From contig RPFO01000485.1 of the NCBI GenBank assembly GCA_009746045.1, positions 542,883 to 571,382 of the forward strand: a stretch of 28,500 nucleotides of DNA. The letters run 5' to 3'. The translations under genes and the position numbers were made by a program. Shown here piece by piece: positions 13,001 through 27,255 of the stretch. Source of the DNA: Mesostigma viride. Its lineage: Eukaryota > Streptophyta > Mesostigmatophyceae > Mesostigmatales > Mesostigmataceae. The first letter of the stretch is position 1. Every line of letters starts with the position of its first letter. The notes beneath the pieces were generated by a model. It did not search any database. It was given only the letters and a program-made list of their open reading frames with translations, and was not told the DNA's origin.

Positions 13001-13775
13001 CAACGGATCCACGGCAGCGCTAGACACGGAGCACAACGGATCCACGGCAGCGCTAGACACGGAGCACAACGGCAGCGCTAGACACGGAGCACAACGGATC
13101 CACGGCAGCGCTAGACACGGAGCACAACGGATCCACGGCAGCGCTAGACACGGAGCACAACGGATCCACGGCAGCGCTAGACACGGAGCACAACGGCAGC
13201 GCTAGACACGGAGCACAACGGATCCACGGCAGCGCTAGACACGGAGCACAACGGATCCACGGCAGCGCTAGACACGGAGCACAACGGCAGCGCTAGACAC
13301 GGAGCACAACGGATCCACGGCAGCGCTAGACACGGAGCACAACGGATCCACGGCAGCGCTAGACACGGAGCACAACGGATCCACGGCAGCGCTAGACACG
13401 GAGCACAACGGCAGCGCTAGACACGGAGCACAACGGCAGCGCTAGACACGGAGCACAACGGATCCACGGCAGCGCTAGACACGGAGCACAACGGCAGCGC
13501 TAGACACGGAGCACAACGGATCCACGGCAGCGCTAGACACGGAGCACAACGGCAGCGCTAGACACGGAGCACAACGGATCCACGGCAGCGCTAGACACGG
13601 AGCACAACGGATCCACGGCAGCGCTAGACACGGAGCACAACGGATCCACGGCAGCGCTAGACACGGAGCACAACGGATCCACGGCAGCGCTAGACACGGA
13701 GCACAACGGATCCACGGCAGCGCTAGACACGGAGCACAACGGATCCACGGCAGCGCTAGACACGGAGCACAACGG
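10027..13775 (+). repeat. higher-order tandem duplication, period 1,827 bp
   Basis: The order of long (L) and short (S) units repeats exactly at an offset of 1,827 bp. From 10252 and again from 12079 the order is S, 2L, SSS, 6L, S, 7L, S, 3L, S, 1L, S, 5L, S, 3L, S, 2L, S, 3L, SS, 1L, S, 1L, S. Copy 1 then has ten L and copy 2 six L. One period is 44 L plus 15 S, which gives 1,827 bp. The matching stretch is about 1.92 kb (10027-11948 against 11854-13775). So many run lengths in the same order indicate one segmental duplication event. Confidence 0.92.
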
Positions 13776-16136
13776 CAGCGCTAGACACGGAGCACAACGG
13801 ATCCACGGCAGCGCTAGACACGGAGCACAACGGATCCACGGCAGCGCTAGACACGGAGCACAACGGATCCACGGCAGCGCTAGACACGGAGCACAACGGC
13901 AGCGCTAGACACGGAGCACAACGGATCCACGGCAGCGCTAGACACGGAGCACAACGGCAGCGCTAGACACGGAGCACAACGGATCCACGGCAGCGCTAGA
14001 CACGGAGCACAACGGATCCACGGCAGCGCTAGACACGGAGCACAACGGATCCACGGCAGCGCTAGACACGGAGCACAACGGCAGCGCTAGACACGGAGCA
14101 CAACGGATCCACGGCAGCGCTAGACACGGAGCACAACGGATCCACGGCAGCGCTAGACACGGAGCACAACGGCAGCGCTAGACACGGAGCACAACGGATC
14201 CACGGCAGCGCTAGACACGGAGCACAACGGATCCACGGCAGCGCTAGACACGGAGCACAACGGATCCACGGCAGCGCTAGACACGGAGCACAACGGATCC
14301 ACGGCAGCGCTAGACACGGAGCACAACGGCAGCGCTAGACACGGAGCACAACGGATCCACGGCAGCGCTAGACACGGAGCACAACGGATCCACGGCAGCG
14401 CTAGACACGGAGCACAACGGATCCACGGCAGCGCTAGACACGGAGCACAACGGCAGCGCTAGACACGGAGCACAACGGATCCACGGCAGCGCTAGACACG
14501 GAGCACAACGGATCCACGGCAGCGCTAGACACGGAGCACAACGGCAGCGCTAGACACGGAGCACAACGGATCCACGGCAGCGCTAGACACGGAGCACAAC
14601 GGATCCACGGCAGCGCTAGACACGGAGCACAACGGATCCACGGCAGCGCTAGACACGGAGCACAACGGATCCACGGCAGCGCTAGACACGGAGCACAACG
14701 GCAGCGCTAGACACGGAGCACAACGGATCCACGGCAGCGCTAGACACGGAGCACAACGGATCCACGGCAGCGCTAGACACGGAGCACAACGGATCCACGG
14801 CAGCGCTAGACACGGAGCACAACGGATCCACGGCAGCGCTAGACACGGAGCACAACGGATCCACGGCAGCGCTAGACACGGAGCACAACGGATCCACGGC
14901 AGCGCTAGACACGGAGCACAACGGATCCACGGCAGCGCTAGACACGGAGCACAACGGATCCACGGCAGCGCTAGACACGGAGCACAACGGATCCACGGCA
15001 GCGCTAGACACGGAGCACAACGGATCCACGGCAGCGCTAGACACGGAGCACAACGGATCCACGGCAGCGCTAGACACGGAGCACAACGGATCCACGGCAG
15101 CGCTAGACACGGAGCACAACGGCAGCGCTAGACACGGAGCACAACGGATCCACGGCAGCGCTAGACACGGAGCACAACGGATCCACGGCAGCGCTAGACA
15201 CGGAGCACAACGGATCCACGGCAGCGCTAGACACGGAGCACAACGGCAGCGCTAGACACGGAGCACAACGGATCCACGGCAGCGCTAGACACGGAGCACA
15301 ACGGATCCACGGCAGCGCTAGACACGGAGCACAACGGATCCACGGCAGCGCTAGACACGGAGCACAACGGATCCACGGCAGCGCTAGACACGGAGCACAA
15401 CGGATCCACGGCAGCGCTAGACACGGAGCACAACGGATCCACGGCAGCGCTAGACACGGAGCACAACGGATCCACGGCAGCGCTAGACACGGAGCACAAC
15501 GGATCCACGGCAGCGCTAGACACGGAGCACAACGGATCCACGGCAGCGCTAGACACGGAGCACAACGGATCCACGGCAGCGCTAGACACGGAGCACAACG
15601 GATCCACGGCAGCGCTAGACACGGAGCACAACGGATCCACGGCAGCGCTAGACACGGAGCACAACGGATCCACGGCAGCGCTAGACACGGAGCACAACGG
15701 ATCCACGGCAGCGCTAGACACGGAGCACAACGGATCCACGGCAGCGCTAGACACGGAGCACAACGGATCCACGGCAGCGCTAGACACGGAGCACAACGGC
15801 AGCGCTAGACACGGAGCACAACGGATCCACGGCAGCGCTAGACACGGAGCACAACGGATCCACGGCAGCGCTAGACACGGAGCACAACGGATCCACGGCA
15901 GCGCTAGACACGGAGCACAACGGCAGCGCTAGACACGGAGCACAACGGATCCACGGCAGCGCTAGACACGGAGCACAACGGATCCACGGCAGCGCTAGAC
16001 ACGGAGCACAACGGCAGCGCTAGACACGGAGCACAACGGATCCACGGCAGCGCTAGACACGGAGCACAACGGATCCACGGCAGCGCTAGACACGGAGCAC
16101 AACGGATCCACGGCAGCGCTAGACACGGAGCACAAC

Positions 16137-19100
16137 GGCACGCAGCTAGACACGGAGCACAACGGATCCACGGCAGCGCTAGACACGGAGCACAACGGAT
16201 CCACGGCAGCGCTAGACACGGAGCACAACGGATCCACGGCAGCGCTAGACACGGAGCACAACGGATCCACGGCAGCGCTAGACACGGAGCACAACGGATC
16301 CACGGCAGCGCTAGACACGGAGCACAACGGATCCACGGCAGCGCTAGACACGGAGCACAACGGATCCACGGCAGCGCTAGACACGGAGCACAACGGATCC
16401 ACGGCAGCGCTAGACACGGAGCACAACGGATCCACGGCAGCGCTAGACACGGAGCACAACGGATCCACGGCAGCGCTAGACACGGAGCACAACGGATCCA
16501 CGGCAGCGCTAGACACGGAGCACAACGGATCCACGGCAGCGCTAGACACGGAGCACAACGGATCCACGGCAGCGCTAGACACGGAGCACAACGGATCCAC
16601 GGCAGCGCTAGACACGGAGCACAACGGATCCACGGCAGCGCTAGACACGGAGCACAACGGATCCACGGCAGCGCTAGACACGGAGCACAACGGATCCACG
16701 GCAGCGCTAGACACGGAGCACAACGGATCCACGGCAGCGCTAGACACGGAGCACAACGGATCCACGGCAGCGCTAGACACGGAGCACAACGGATCCACGG
16801 CAGCGCTAGACACGGAGCACAACGGATCCACGGCAGCGCTAGACACGGAGCACAACGGATCCACGGCAGCGCTAGACACGGAGCACAACGGATCCACGGC
16901 AGCGCTAGACACGGAGCACAACGGATCCACGGCAGCGCTAGACACGGAGCACAACGGATCCACGGCAGCGCTAGACACGGAGCACAACGGATCCACGGCA
17001 GCGCTAGACACGGAGCACAACGGATCCACGGCAGCGCTAGACACGGAGCACAACGGATCCACGGCAGCGCTAGACACGGAGCACAACGGATCCACGGCAG
17101 CGCTAGACACGGAGCACAACGGATCCACGGCAGCGCTAGACACGGAGCACAACGGATCCACGGCAGCGCTAGACACGGAGCACAACGGATCCACGGCAGC
17201 GCTAGACACGGAGCACAACGGATCCACGGCAGCGCTAGACACGGAGCACAACGGATCCACGGCAGCGCTAGACACGGAGCACAACGGCAGCGCTAGACAC
17301 GGAGCACAACGGATCCACGGCAGCGCTAGACACGGAGCACAACGGATCCACGGCAGCGCTAGACACGGAGCACAACGGATCCACGGCAGCGCTAGACACG
17401 GAGCACAACGGATCCACGGCAGCGCTAGACACGGAGCACAACGGATCCACGGCAGCGCTAGACACGGAGCACAACGGATCCACGGCAGCGCTAGACACGG
17501 AGCACAACGGATCCACGGCAGCGCTAGACACGGAGCACAACGGATCCACGGCAGCGCTAGACACGGAGCACAACGGATCCACGGCAGCGCTAGACACGGA
17601 GCACAACGGATCCACGGCAGCGCTAGACACGGAGCACAACGGATCCACGGCAGCGCTAGACACGGAGCACAACGGATCCACGGCAGCGCTAGACACGGAG
17701 CACAACGGATCCACGGCAGCGCTAGACACGGAGCACAACGGATCCACGGCAGCGCTAGACACGGAGCACAACGGATCCACGGCAGCGCTAGACACGGAGC
17801 ACAACGGATCCACGGCAGCGCTAGACACGGAGCACAACGGATCCACGGCAGCGCTAGACACGGAGCACAACGGATCCACGGCAGCGCTAGACACGGAGCA
17901 CAACGGATCCACGGCAGCGCTAGACACGGAGCACAACGGATCCACGGCAGCGCTAGACACGGAGCACAACGGATCCACGGCAGCGCTAGACACGGAGCAC
18001 AACGGATCCACGGCAGCGCTAGACACGGAGCACAACGGATCCACGCAGCGCTAGACACGGAGCACAACGGATCCACGGCAGCGCTAGACACGGAGCACAA
18101 CGGATCCACGGCAGCGCTAGACACGGAGCACAACGGATCCACGGCAGCGCTAGACACGGAGCACAACGGATCCACGGCAGCGCTAGACACGGAGCACAAC
18201 GGATCCACGGCAGCGCTAGACACGGAGCACAACGGCCACGGCGCTAGACACGGAGCACAACGGATCCACGGCAGCGCTAGACACGGAGCACAACGGATCC
18301 ACGGCAGCGCTAGACACGGAGCACAACGGATCCACGGCAGCGCTAGACACGGAGCACAACGGATCCACGGCAGCGCTAGACACGGAGCACAACGGATCCA
18401 CGGCAGCGCTAGACACGGAGCACAACGGATCCACGGCAGCGCTAGACACGGAGCACAACGGATCCACGGCAGCGCTAGACACGGAGCACAACGGATCCAC
18501 GGCAGCGCTAGACACGGAGCACAACGGATCCACGGCAGCGCTAGACACGGAGCACAACGGATCCACGGCAGCGCTAGACACGGAGCACAACGGATCCACG
18601 GCAGCGCTAGACACGGAGCACAACGGATCCACGGCAGCGCTAGACACGGAGCACAACGGATCCACGGCAGCGCTAGACACGGAGCACAACGGATCCACGG
18701 CAGCGCTAGACACGGAGCACAACGGATCCACGGCAGCGCTAGACACGGAGCACAACGGATCCACGGCAGCGCTAGACACGGAGCACAACGGATCCACGGC
18801 AGCGCTAGACACGGAGCACAACGGCACGCAGCGCTAGACACGGAGCACAACGGATCCACGGCAGCGCTAGACACGGAGCACAACGGATCCACGGCAGCGC
18901 TAGACACGGAGCACAACGGATCCACGGCAGCGCTAGACACGGAGCACAACGGATCCACGGCAGCGCTAGACACGGAGCACAACGGATCCACGGCAGCGCT
19001 AGACACGGAGCACAACGGATCCACGGCAGCGCTAGACACGGAGCACAACGGATCCACGGCAGCGCTAGACACGGAGCACAACGGATCCACGGCAGCGCTA

Positions 19101-20600
19101 GACACGGAGCACAACGGATCCACGGCAGCGCTAGACACGGAGCACAACGGATCCACGGCAGCGCTAGACACGGAGCACAACGGATCCACGGCAGCGCTAG
19201 ACACGGAGCACAACGGATCCACGGCAGCGCTAGACACGGAGCACAACGGATCCACGGCAGCGCTAGACACGGAGCACAACGGATCCACGGCAGCGCTAGA
19301 CACGGAGCACAACGGATCCACGGCAGCGCTAGACACGGAGCACAACGGATCCACGGCAGCGCTAGACACGGAGCACAACGGATCCACGGCAGCGCTAGAC
19401 ACGGAGCACAACGGATCCACGGCAGCGCTAGACACGGAGCACAACGGATCCACGGCAGCGCTAGACACGGAGCACAACGGATCCACGGCAGCGCTAGACA
19501 CGGAGCACAACGGATCCACGGCAGCGCTAGACACGGAGCACAACGGATCCACGGCAGCGCTAGACACGGAGCACAACGGATCCACGGCAGCGCTAGACAC
19601 GGAGCACAACGGATCCACGGCAGCGCTAGACACGGAGCACAACGGATCCACGGCAGCGCTAGACACGGAGCACAACGGATCCACGGCAGCGCTAGACACG
19701 GAGCACAACGGATCCACGGCAGCGCTAGACACGGAGCACAACGGATCCACGGCAGCGCTAGACACGGAGCACAACGGATCCACGGCAGCGCTAGACACGG
19801 AGCACAACGGATCCACGGCAGCGCTAGACACGGAGCACAACGGATCCACGGCAGCGCTAGACACGGAGCACAACGGATCCACGGCAGCGCTAGACACGGA
19901 GCACAACGGATCCACGGCAGCGCTAGACACGGAGCACAACGGATCCACGGCAGCGCTAGACACGGAGCACAACGGATCCACGGCAGCGCTAGACACGGAG
20001 CACAACGGATCCACGGCAGCGCTAGACACGGAGCACAACGGATCCACGGCAGCGCTAGACACGGAGCACAACGGATCCACGGCAGCGCTAGACACGGAGC
20101 ACAACGGATCCACGGCAGCGCTAGACACGGAGCACAACGGATCCACGGCAGCGCTAGACACGGAGCACAACGGATCCACGGCAGCGCTAGACACGGAGCA
20201 CAACGGATCCACGGCAGCGCTAGACACGGAGCACAACGGATCCACGGCAGCGCTAGACACGGAGCACAACGGATCCACGGCAGCGCTAGACACGGAGCAC
20301 AACGGATCCACGGCAGCGCTAGACACGGAGCACAACGGATCCACGGCAGCGCTAGACACGGAGCACAACGGATCCACGGCAGCGCTAGACACGGAGCACA
20401 ACGGATCCACGGCAGCGCTAGACACGGAGCACAACGGATCCACGGCAGCGCTAGACACGGAGCACAACGGATCCACGGCAGCGCTAGACACGGAGCACAA
20501 CGGATCCACGGCAGCGCTAGACACGGAGCACAACGGATCCACGGCAGCGCTAGACACGGAGCACAACGGATCCACGGCAGCGCTAGACACGGAGCACAAC
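16137..20600 (+). repeat. homogenised block of 33-bp units with four irregular units
   Basis: Runs of 34, 22, 5, 17 and 53 consecutive 33-bp units are separated by a single 25-bp unit at 17286 and by irregular units at 18037 (32 bp, one G lost), 18234 (28 bp) and 18823 (29 bp). A 27-bp irregular unit at 16137 opens the block. The lengths add up exactly to 4,464 bp. The 53-unit run (18852-20600) is the longest pure run in the array. All four irregular unit types of the array lie in this block, and their changes fall in or beside the link. Confidence 0.93.
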
Positions 20601-21936
20601 GGCAGCGCTAGACACGGAGCACAACGGATCCACGGCAGCGCTAGACACGGAGCACAACGGATCCACGGCAGCGCTAGACACGGAGCACAACGGATCCACG
20701 GCAGCGCTAGACACGGAGCACAACGGATCCACGGCAGCGCTAGACACGGAGCACAACGGATCCACGGCAGCGCTAGACACGGAGCACAACGGATCCACGG
20801 CAGCGCTAGACACGGAGCACAACGGATCCACGGCAGCGCTAGACACGGAGCACAACGGATCCACGGCAGCGCTAGACACGGAGCACAACGGATCCACGGC
20901 AGCGCTAGACACGGAGCACAACGGATCCACGGCAGCGCTAGACACGGAGCACAACGGATCCACGGCAGCGCTAGACACGGAGCACAACGGATCCACGGCA
21001 GCGCTAGACACGGAGCACAACGGATCCACGGCAGCGCTAGACACGGAGCACAACGGATCCACGGCAGCGCTAGACACGGAGCACAACGGATCCACGGCAG
21101 CGCTAGACACGGAGCACAACGGCAGCGCTAGACACGGAGCACAACGGATCCACGGCAGCGCTAGACACGGAGCACAACGGCAGCGCTAGACACGGAGCAC
21201 AACGGATCCACGGCAGCGCTAGACACGGAGCACAACGGATCCACGGCAGCGCTAGACACGGAGCACAACGGATCCACGGCAGCGCTAGACACGGAGCACA
21301 ACGGATCCACGGCAGCGCTAGACACGGAGCACAACGGATCCACGGCAGCGCTAGACACGGAGCACAACGGATCCACGGCAGCGCTAGACACGGAGCACAA
21401 CGGATCCACGGCAGCGCTAGACACGGAGCACAACGGATCCACGGCAGCGCTAGACACGGAGCACAACGGATCCACGGCAGCGCTAGACACGGAGCACAAC
21501 GGATCCACGGCAGCGCTAGACACGGAGCACAACGGATCCACGGCAGCGCTAGACACGGAGCACAACGGATCCACGGCAGCGCTAGACACGGAGCACAACG
21601 GATCCACGGCAGCGCTAGACACGGAGCACAACGGATCCACGGCAGCGCTAGACACGGAGCACAACGGATCCACGGCAGCGCTAGACACGGAGCACAACGG
21701 ATCCACGGCAGCGCTAGACACGGAGCACAACGGATCCACGGCAGCGCTAGACACGGAGCACAACGGCAGCGCTAGACACGGAGCACAACGGATCCACGGC
21801 AGCGCTAGACACGGAGCACAACGGATCCACGGCAGCGCTAGACACGGAGCACAACGGATCCACGGCAGCGCTAGACACGGAGCACAACGGATCCACGGCA
21901 GCGCTAGACACGGAGCACAACGGATCCACGGCAGCG

Positions 21937-23265
21937 CTAGACACGGAGCACAACGGCAGCGCTAGACACGGAGCACAACGGATCCACGGCAGCGCTAGAC
22001 ACGGAGCACAACGGATCCACGGCAGCGCTAGACACGGAGCACAACGGATCCACGGCAGCGCTAGACACGGAGCACAACGGATCCACGGCAGCGCTAGACA
22101 CGGAGCACAACGGATCCACGGCAGCGCTAGACACGGAGCACAACGGATCCACGGCAGCGCTAGACACGGAGCACAACGGATCCACGGCAGCGCTAGACAC
22201 GGAGCACAACGGATCCACGGCAGCGCTAGACACGGAGCACAACGGATCCACGGCAGCGCTAGACACGGAGCACAACGGATCCACGGCAGCGCTAGACACG
22301 GAGCACAACGGATCCACGGCAGCGCTAGACACGGAGCACAACGGATCCACGGCAGCGCTAGACACGGAGCACAACGGATCCACGGCAGCGCTAGACACGG
22401 AGCACAACGGATCCACGGCAGCGCTAGACACGGAGCACAACGGATCCACGGCAGCGCTAGACACGGAGCACAACGGATCCACGGCAGCGCTAGACACGGA
22501 GCACAACGGATCCACGGCAGCGCTAGACACGGAGCACAACGGATCCACGGCAGCGCTAGACACGGAGCACAACGGATCCACGGCAGCGCTAGACACGGAG
22601 CACAACGGATCCACGGCAGCGCTAGACACGGAGCACAACGGATCCACGGCAGCGCTAGACACGGAGCACAACGGATCCACGGCAGCGCTAGACACGGAGC
22701 ACAACGGATCCACGGCAGCGCTAGACACGGAGCACAACGGATCCACGGCAGCGCTAGACACGGAGCACAACGGATCCACGGCAGCGCTAGACACGGAGCA
22801 CAACGGATCCACGGCAGCGCTAGACACGGAGCACAACGGATCCACGGCAGCGCTAGACACGGAGCACAACGGATCCACGGCAGCGCTAGACACGGAGCAC
22901 AACGGATCCACGGCAGCGCTAGACACGGAGCACAACGGATCCACGGCAGCGCTAGACACGGAGCACAACGGATCCACGGCAGCGCTAGACACGGAGCACA
23001 ACGGATCCACGGCAGCGCTAGACACGGAGCACAACGGATCCACGGCAGCGCTAGACACGGAGCACAACGGATCCACGGCAGCGCTAGACACGGAGCACAA
23101 CGGATCCACGGCAGCGCTAGACACGGAGCACAACGGATCCACGGCAGCGCTAGACACGGAGCACAACGGATCCACGGCAGCGCTAGACACGGAGCACAAC
23201 GGATCCACGGCAGCGCTAGACACGGAGCACAACGGATCCACGGCAGCGCTAGACACGGAGCACAA
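21937..23265 (+). repeat. run of 39 consecutive 33-bp units
   Basis: The second-longest uninterrupted run of 33-bp units, bounded by 25-bp units on both sides. It shows no substitutions that I can find. Its neighbourhood (20601-27280) holds 185 long and 23 short units, so the right part of the array is much more uniform than the left. Confidence 0.9.
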
Positions 23266-26200
23266 CGGCAGCGCTAGACACGGAGCACAACGGATCCACG
23301 GCAGCGCTAGACACGGAGCACAACGGATCCACGGCAGCGCTAGACACGGAGCACAACGGATCCACGGCAGCGCTAGACACGGAGCACAACGGATCCACGG
23401 CAGCGCTAGACACGGAGCACAACGGCAGCGCTAGACACGGAGCACAACGGATCCACGGCAGCGCTAGACACGGAGCACAACGGATCCACGGCAGCGCTAG
23501 ACACGGAGCACAACGGCAGCGCTAGACACGGAGCACAACGGATCCACGGCAGCGCTAGACACGGAGCACAACGGATCCACGGCAGCGCTAGACACGGAGC
23601 ACAACGGATCCACGGCAGCGCTAGACACGGAGCACAACGGATCCACGGCAGCGCTAGACACGGAGCACAACGGATCCACGGCAGCGCTAGACACGGAGCA
23701 CAACGGATCCACGGCAGCGCTAGACACGGAGCACAACGGATCCACGGCAGCGCTAGACACGGAGCACAACGGATCCACGGCAGCGCTAGACACGGAGCAC
23801 AACGGATCCACGGCAGCGCTAGACACGGAGCACAACGGATCCACGGCAGCGCTAGACACGGAGCACAACGGATCCACGGCAGCGCTAGACACGGAGCACA
23901 ACGGATCCACGGCAGCGCTAGACACGGAGCACAACGGATCCACGGCAGCGCTAGACACGGAGCACAACGGATCCACGGCAGCGCTAGACACGGAGCACAA
24001 CGGATCCACGGCAGCGCTAGACACGGAGCACAACGGATCCACGGCAGCGCTAGACACGGAGCACAACGGCAGCGCTAGACACGGAGCACAACGGATCCAC
24101 GGCAGCGCTAGACACGGAGCACAACGGATCCACGGCAGCGCTAGACACGGAGCACAACGGATCCACGGCAGCGCTAGACACGGAGCACAACGGATCCACG
24201 GCAGCGCTAGACACGGAGCACAACGGATCCACGGCAGCGCTAGACACGGAGCACAACGGATCCACGGCAGCGCTAGACACGGAGCACAACGGCAGCGCTA
24301 GACACGGAGCACAACGGATCCACGGCAGCGCTAGACACGGAGCACAACGGATCCACGGCAGCGCTAGACACGGAGCACAACGGATCCACGGCAGCGCTAG
24401 ACACGGAGCACAACGGATCCACGGCAGCGCTAGACACGGAGCACAACGGATCCACGGCAGCGCTAGACACGGAGCACAACGGCAGCGCTAGACACGGAGC
24501 ACAACGGATCCACGGCAGCGCTAGACACGGAGCACAACGGATCCACGGCAGCGCTAGACACGGAGCACAACGGATCCACGGCAGCGCTAGACACGGAGCA
24601 CAACGGATCCACGGCAGCGCTAGACACGGAGCACAACGGCAGCGCTAGACACGGAGCACAACGGATCCACGGCAGCGCTAGACACGGAGCACAACGGATC
24701 CACGGCAGCGCTAGACACGGAGCACAACGGCAGCGCTAGACACGGAGCACAACGGCAGCGCTAGACACGGAGCACAACGGATCCACGGCAGCGCTAGACA
24801 CGGAGCACAACGGATCCACGGCAGCGCTAGACACGGAGCACAACGGATCCACGGCAGCGCTAGACACGGAGCACAACGGATCCACGGCAGCGCTAGACAC
24901 GGAGCACAACGGCAGCGCTAGACACGGAGCACAACGGATCCACGGCAGCGCTAGACACGGAGCACAACGGATCCACGGCAGCGCTAGACACGGAGCACAA
25001 CGGATCCACGGCAGCGCTAGACACGGAGCACAACGGATCCACGGCAGCGCTAGACACGGAGCACAACGGATCCACGGCAGCGCTAGACACGGAGCACAAC
25101 GGATCCACGGCAGCGCTAGACACGGAGCACAACGGATCCACGGCAGCGCTAGACACGGAGCACAACGGATCCACGGCAGCGCTAGACACGGAGCACAACG
25201 GATCCACGGCAGCGCTAGACACGGAGCACAACGGATCCACGGCAGCGCTAGACACGGAGCACAACGGATCCACGGCAGCGCTAGACACGGAGCACAACGG
25301 ATCCACGGCAGCGCTAGACACGGAGCACAACGGATCCACGGCAGCGCTAGACACGGAGCACAACGGATCCACGGCAGCGCTAGACACGGAGCACAACGGA
25401 TCCACGGCAGCGCTAGACACGGAGCACAACGGATCCACGGCAGCGCTAGACACGGAGCACAACGGATCCACGGCAGCGCTAGACACGGAGCACAACGGAT
25501 CCACGGCAGCGCTAGACACGGAGCACAACGGATCCACGGCAGCGCTAGACACGGAGCACAACGGATCCACGGCAGCGCTAGACACGGAGCACAACGGATC
25601 CACGGCAGCGCTAGACACGGAGCACAACGGCAGCGCTAGACACGGAGCACAACGGATCCACGGCAGCGCTAGACACGGAGCACAACGGATCCACGGCAGC
25701 GCTAGACACGGAGCACAACGGCAGCGCTAGACACGGAGCACAACGGATCCACGGCAGCGCTAGACACGGAGCACAACGGATCCACGGCAGCGCTAGACAC
25801 GGAGCACAACGGATCCACGGCAGCGCTAGACACGGAGCACAACGGATCCACGGCAGCGCTAGACACGGAGCACAACGGATCCACGGCAGCGCTAGACACG
25901 GAGCACAACGGATCCACGGCAGCGCTAGACACGGAGCACAACGGATCCACGGCAGCGCTAGACACGGAGCACAACGGATCCACGGCAGCGCTAGACACGG
26001 AGCACAACGGATCCACGGCAGCGCTAGACACGGAGCACAACGGATCCACGGCAGCGCTAGACACGGAGCACAACGGATCCACGGCAGCGCTAGACACGGA
26101 GCACAACGGCAGCGCTAGACACGGAGCACAACGGATCCACGGCAGCGCTAGACACGGAGCACAACGGATCCACGGCAGCGCTAGACACGGAGCACAACGG

Positions 26201-27255
26201 ATCCACGGCAGCGCTAGACACGGAGCACAACGGATCCACGGCAGCGCTAGACACGGAGCACAACGGATCCACGGCAGCGCTAGACACGGAGCACAACGGA
26301 TCCACGGCAGCGCTAGACACGGAGCACAACGGATCCACGGCAGCGCTAGACACGGAGCACAACGGATCCACGGCAGCGCTAGACACGGAGCACAACGGAT
26401 CCACGGCAGCGCTAGACACGGAGCACAACGGATCCACGGCAGCGCTAGACACGGAGCACAACGGATCCACGGCAGCGCTAGACACGGAGCACAACGGATC
26501 CACGGCAGCGCTAGACACGGAGCACAACGGCAGCGCTAGACACGGAGCACAACGGATCCACGGCAGCGCTAGACACGGAGCACAACGGCAGCGCTAGACA
26601 CGGAGCACAACGGATCCACGGCAGCGCTAGACACGGAGCACAACGGATCCACGGCAGCGCTAGACACGGAGCACAACGGATCCACGGCAGCGCTAGACAC
26701 GGAGCACAACGGATCCACGGCAGCGCTAGACACGGAGCACAACGGATCCACGGCAGCGCTAGACACGGAGCACAACGGATCCACGGCAGCGCTAGACACG
26801 GAGCACAACGGATCCACGGCAGCGCTAGACACGGAGCACAACGGATCCACGGCAGCGCTAGACACGGAGCACAACGGATCCACGGCAGCGCTAGACACGG
26901 AGCACAACGGATCCACGGCAGCGCTAGACACGGAGCACAACGGATCCACGGCAGCGCTAGACACGGAGCACAACGGATCCACGGCAGCGCTAGACACGGA
27001 GCACAACGGATCCACGGCAGCGCTAGACACGGAGCACAACGGATCCACGGCAGCGCTAGACACGGAGCACAACGGCAGCGCTAGACACGGAGCACAACGG
27101 ATCCACGGCAGCGCTAGACACGGAGCACAACGGATCCACGGCAGCGCTAGACACGGAGCACAACGGATTCACGGCAGCGCTAGACACGGAGCACAACGGA
27201 TCCACGGCAGCGCTAGACACGGAGCACAACGGCAGCGCTAGACACGGAGCACAAC

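Noticed and set aside
15995-20599. Minus-strand open frame of over 1,500 codons, and dozens of shorter minus-strand frames throughout the array
   Set aside because: All start at TTG or GTG; the array has no ATG on either strand. They are a by-product of a 33-bp unit that lacks stops in two frames per strand. Frame changes at irregular units happen to fall between the two open frames.
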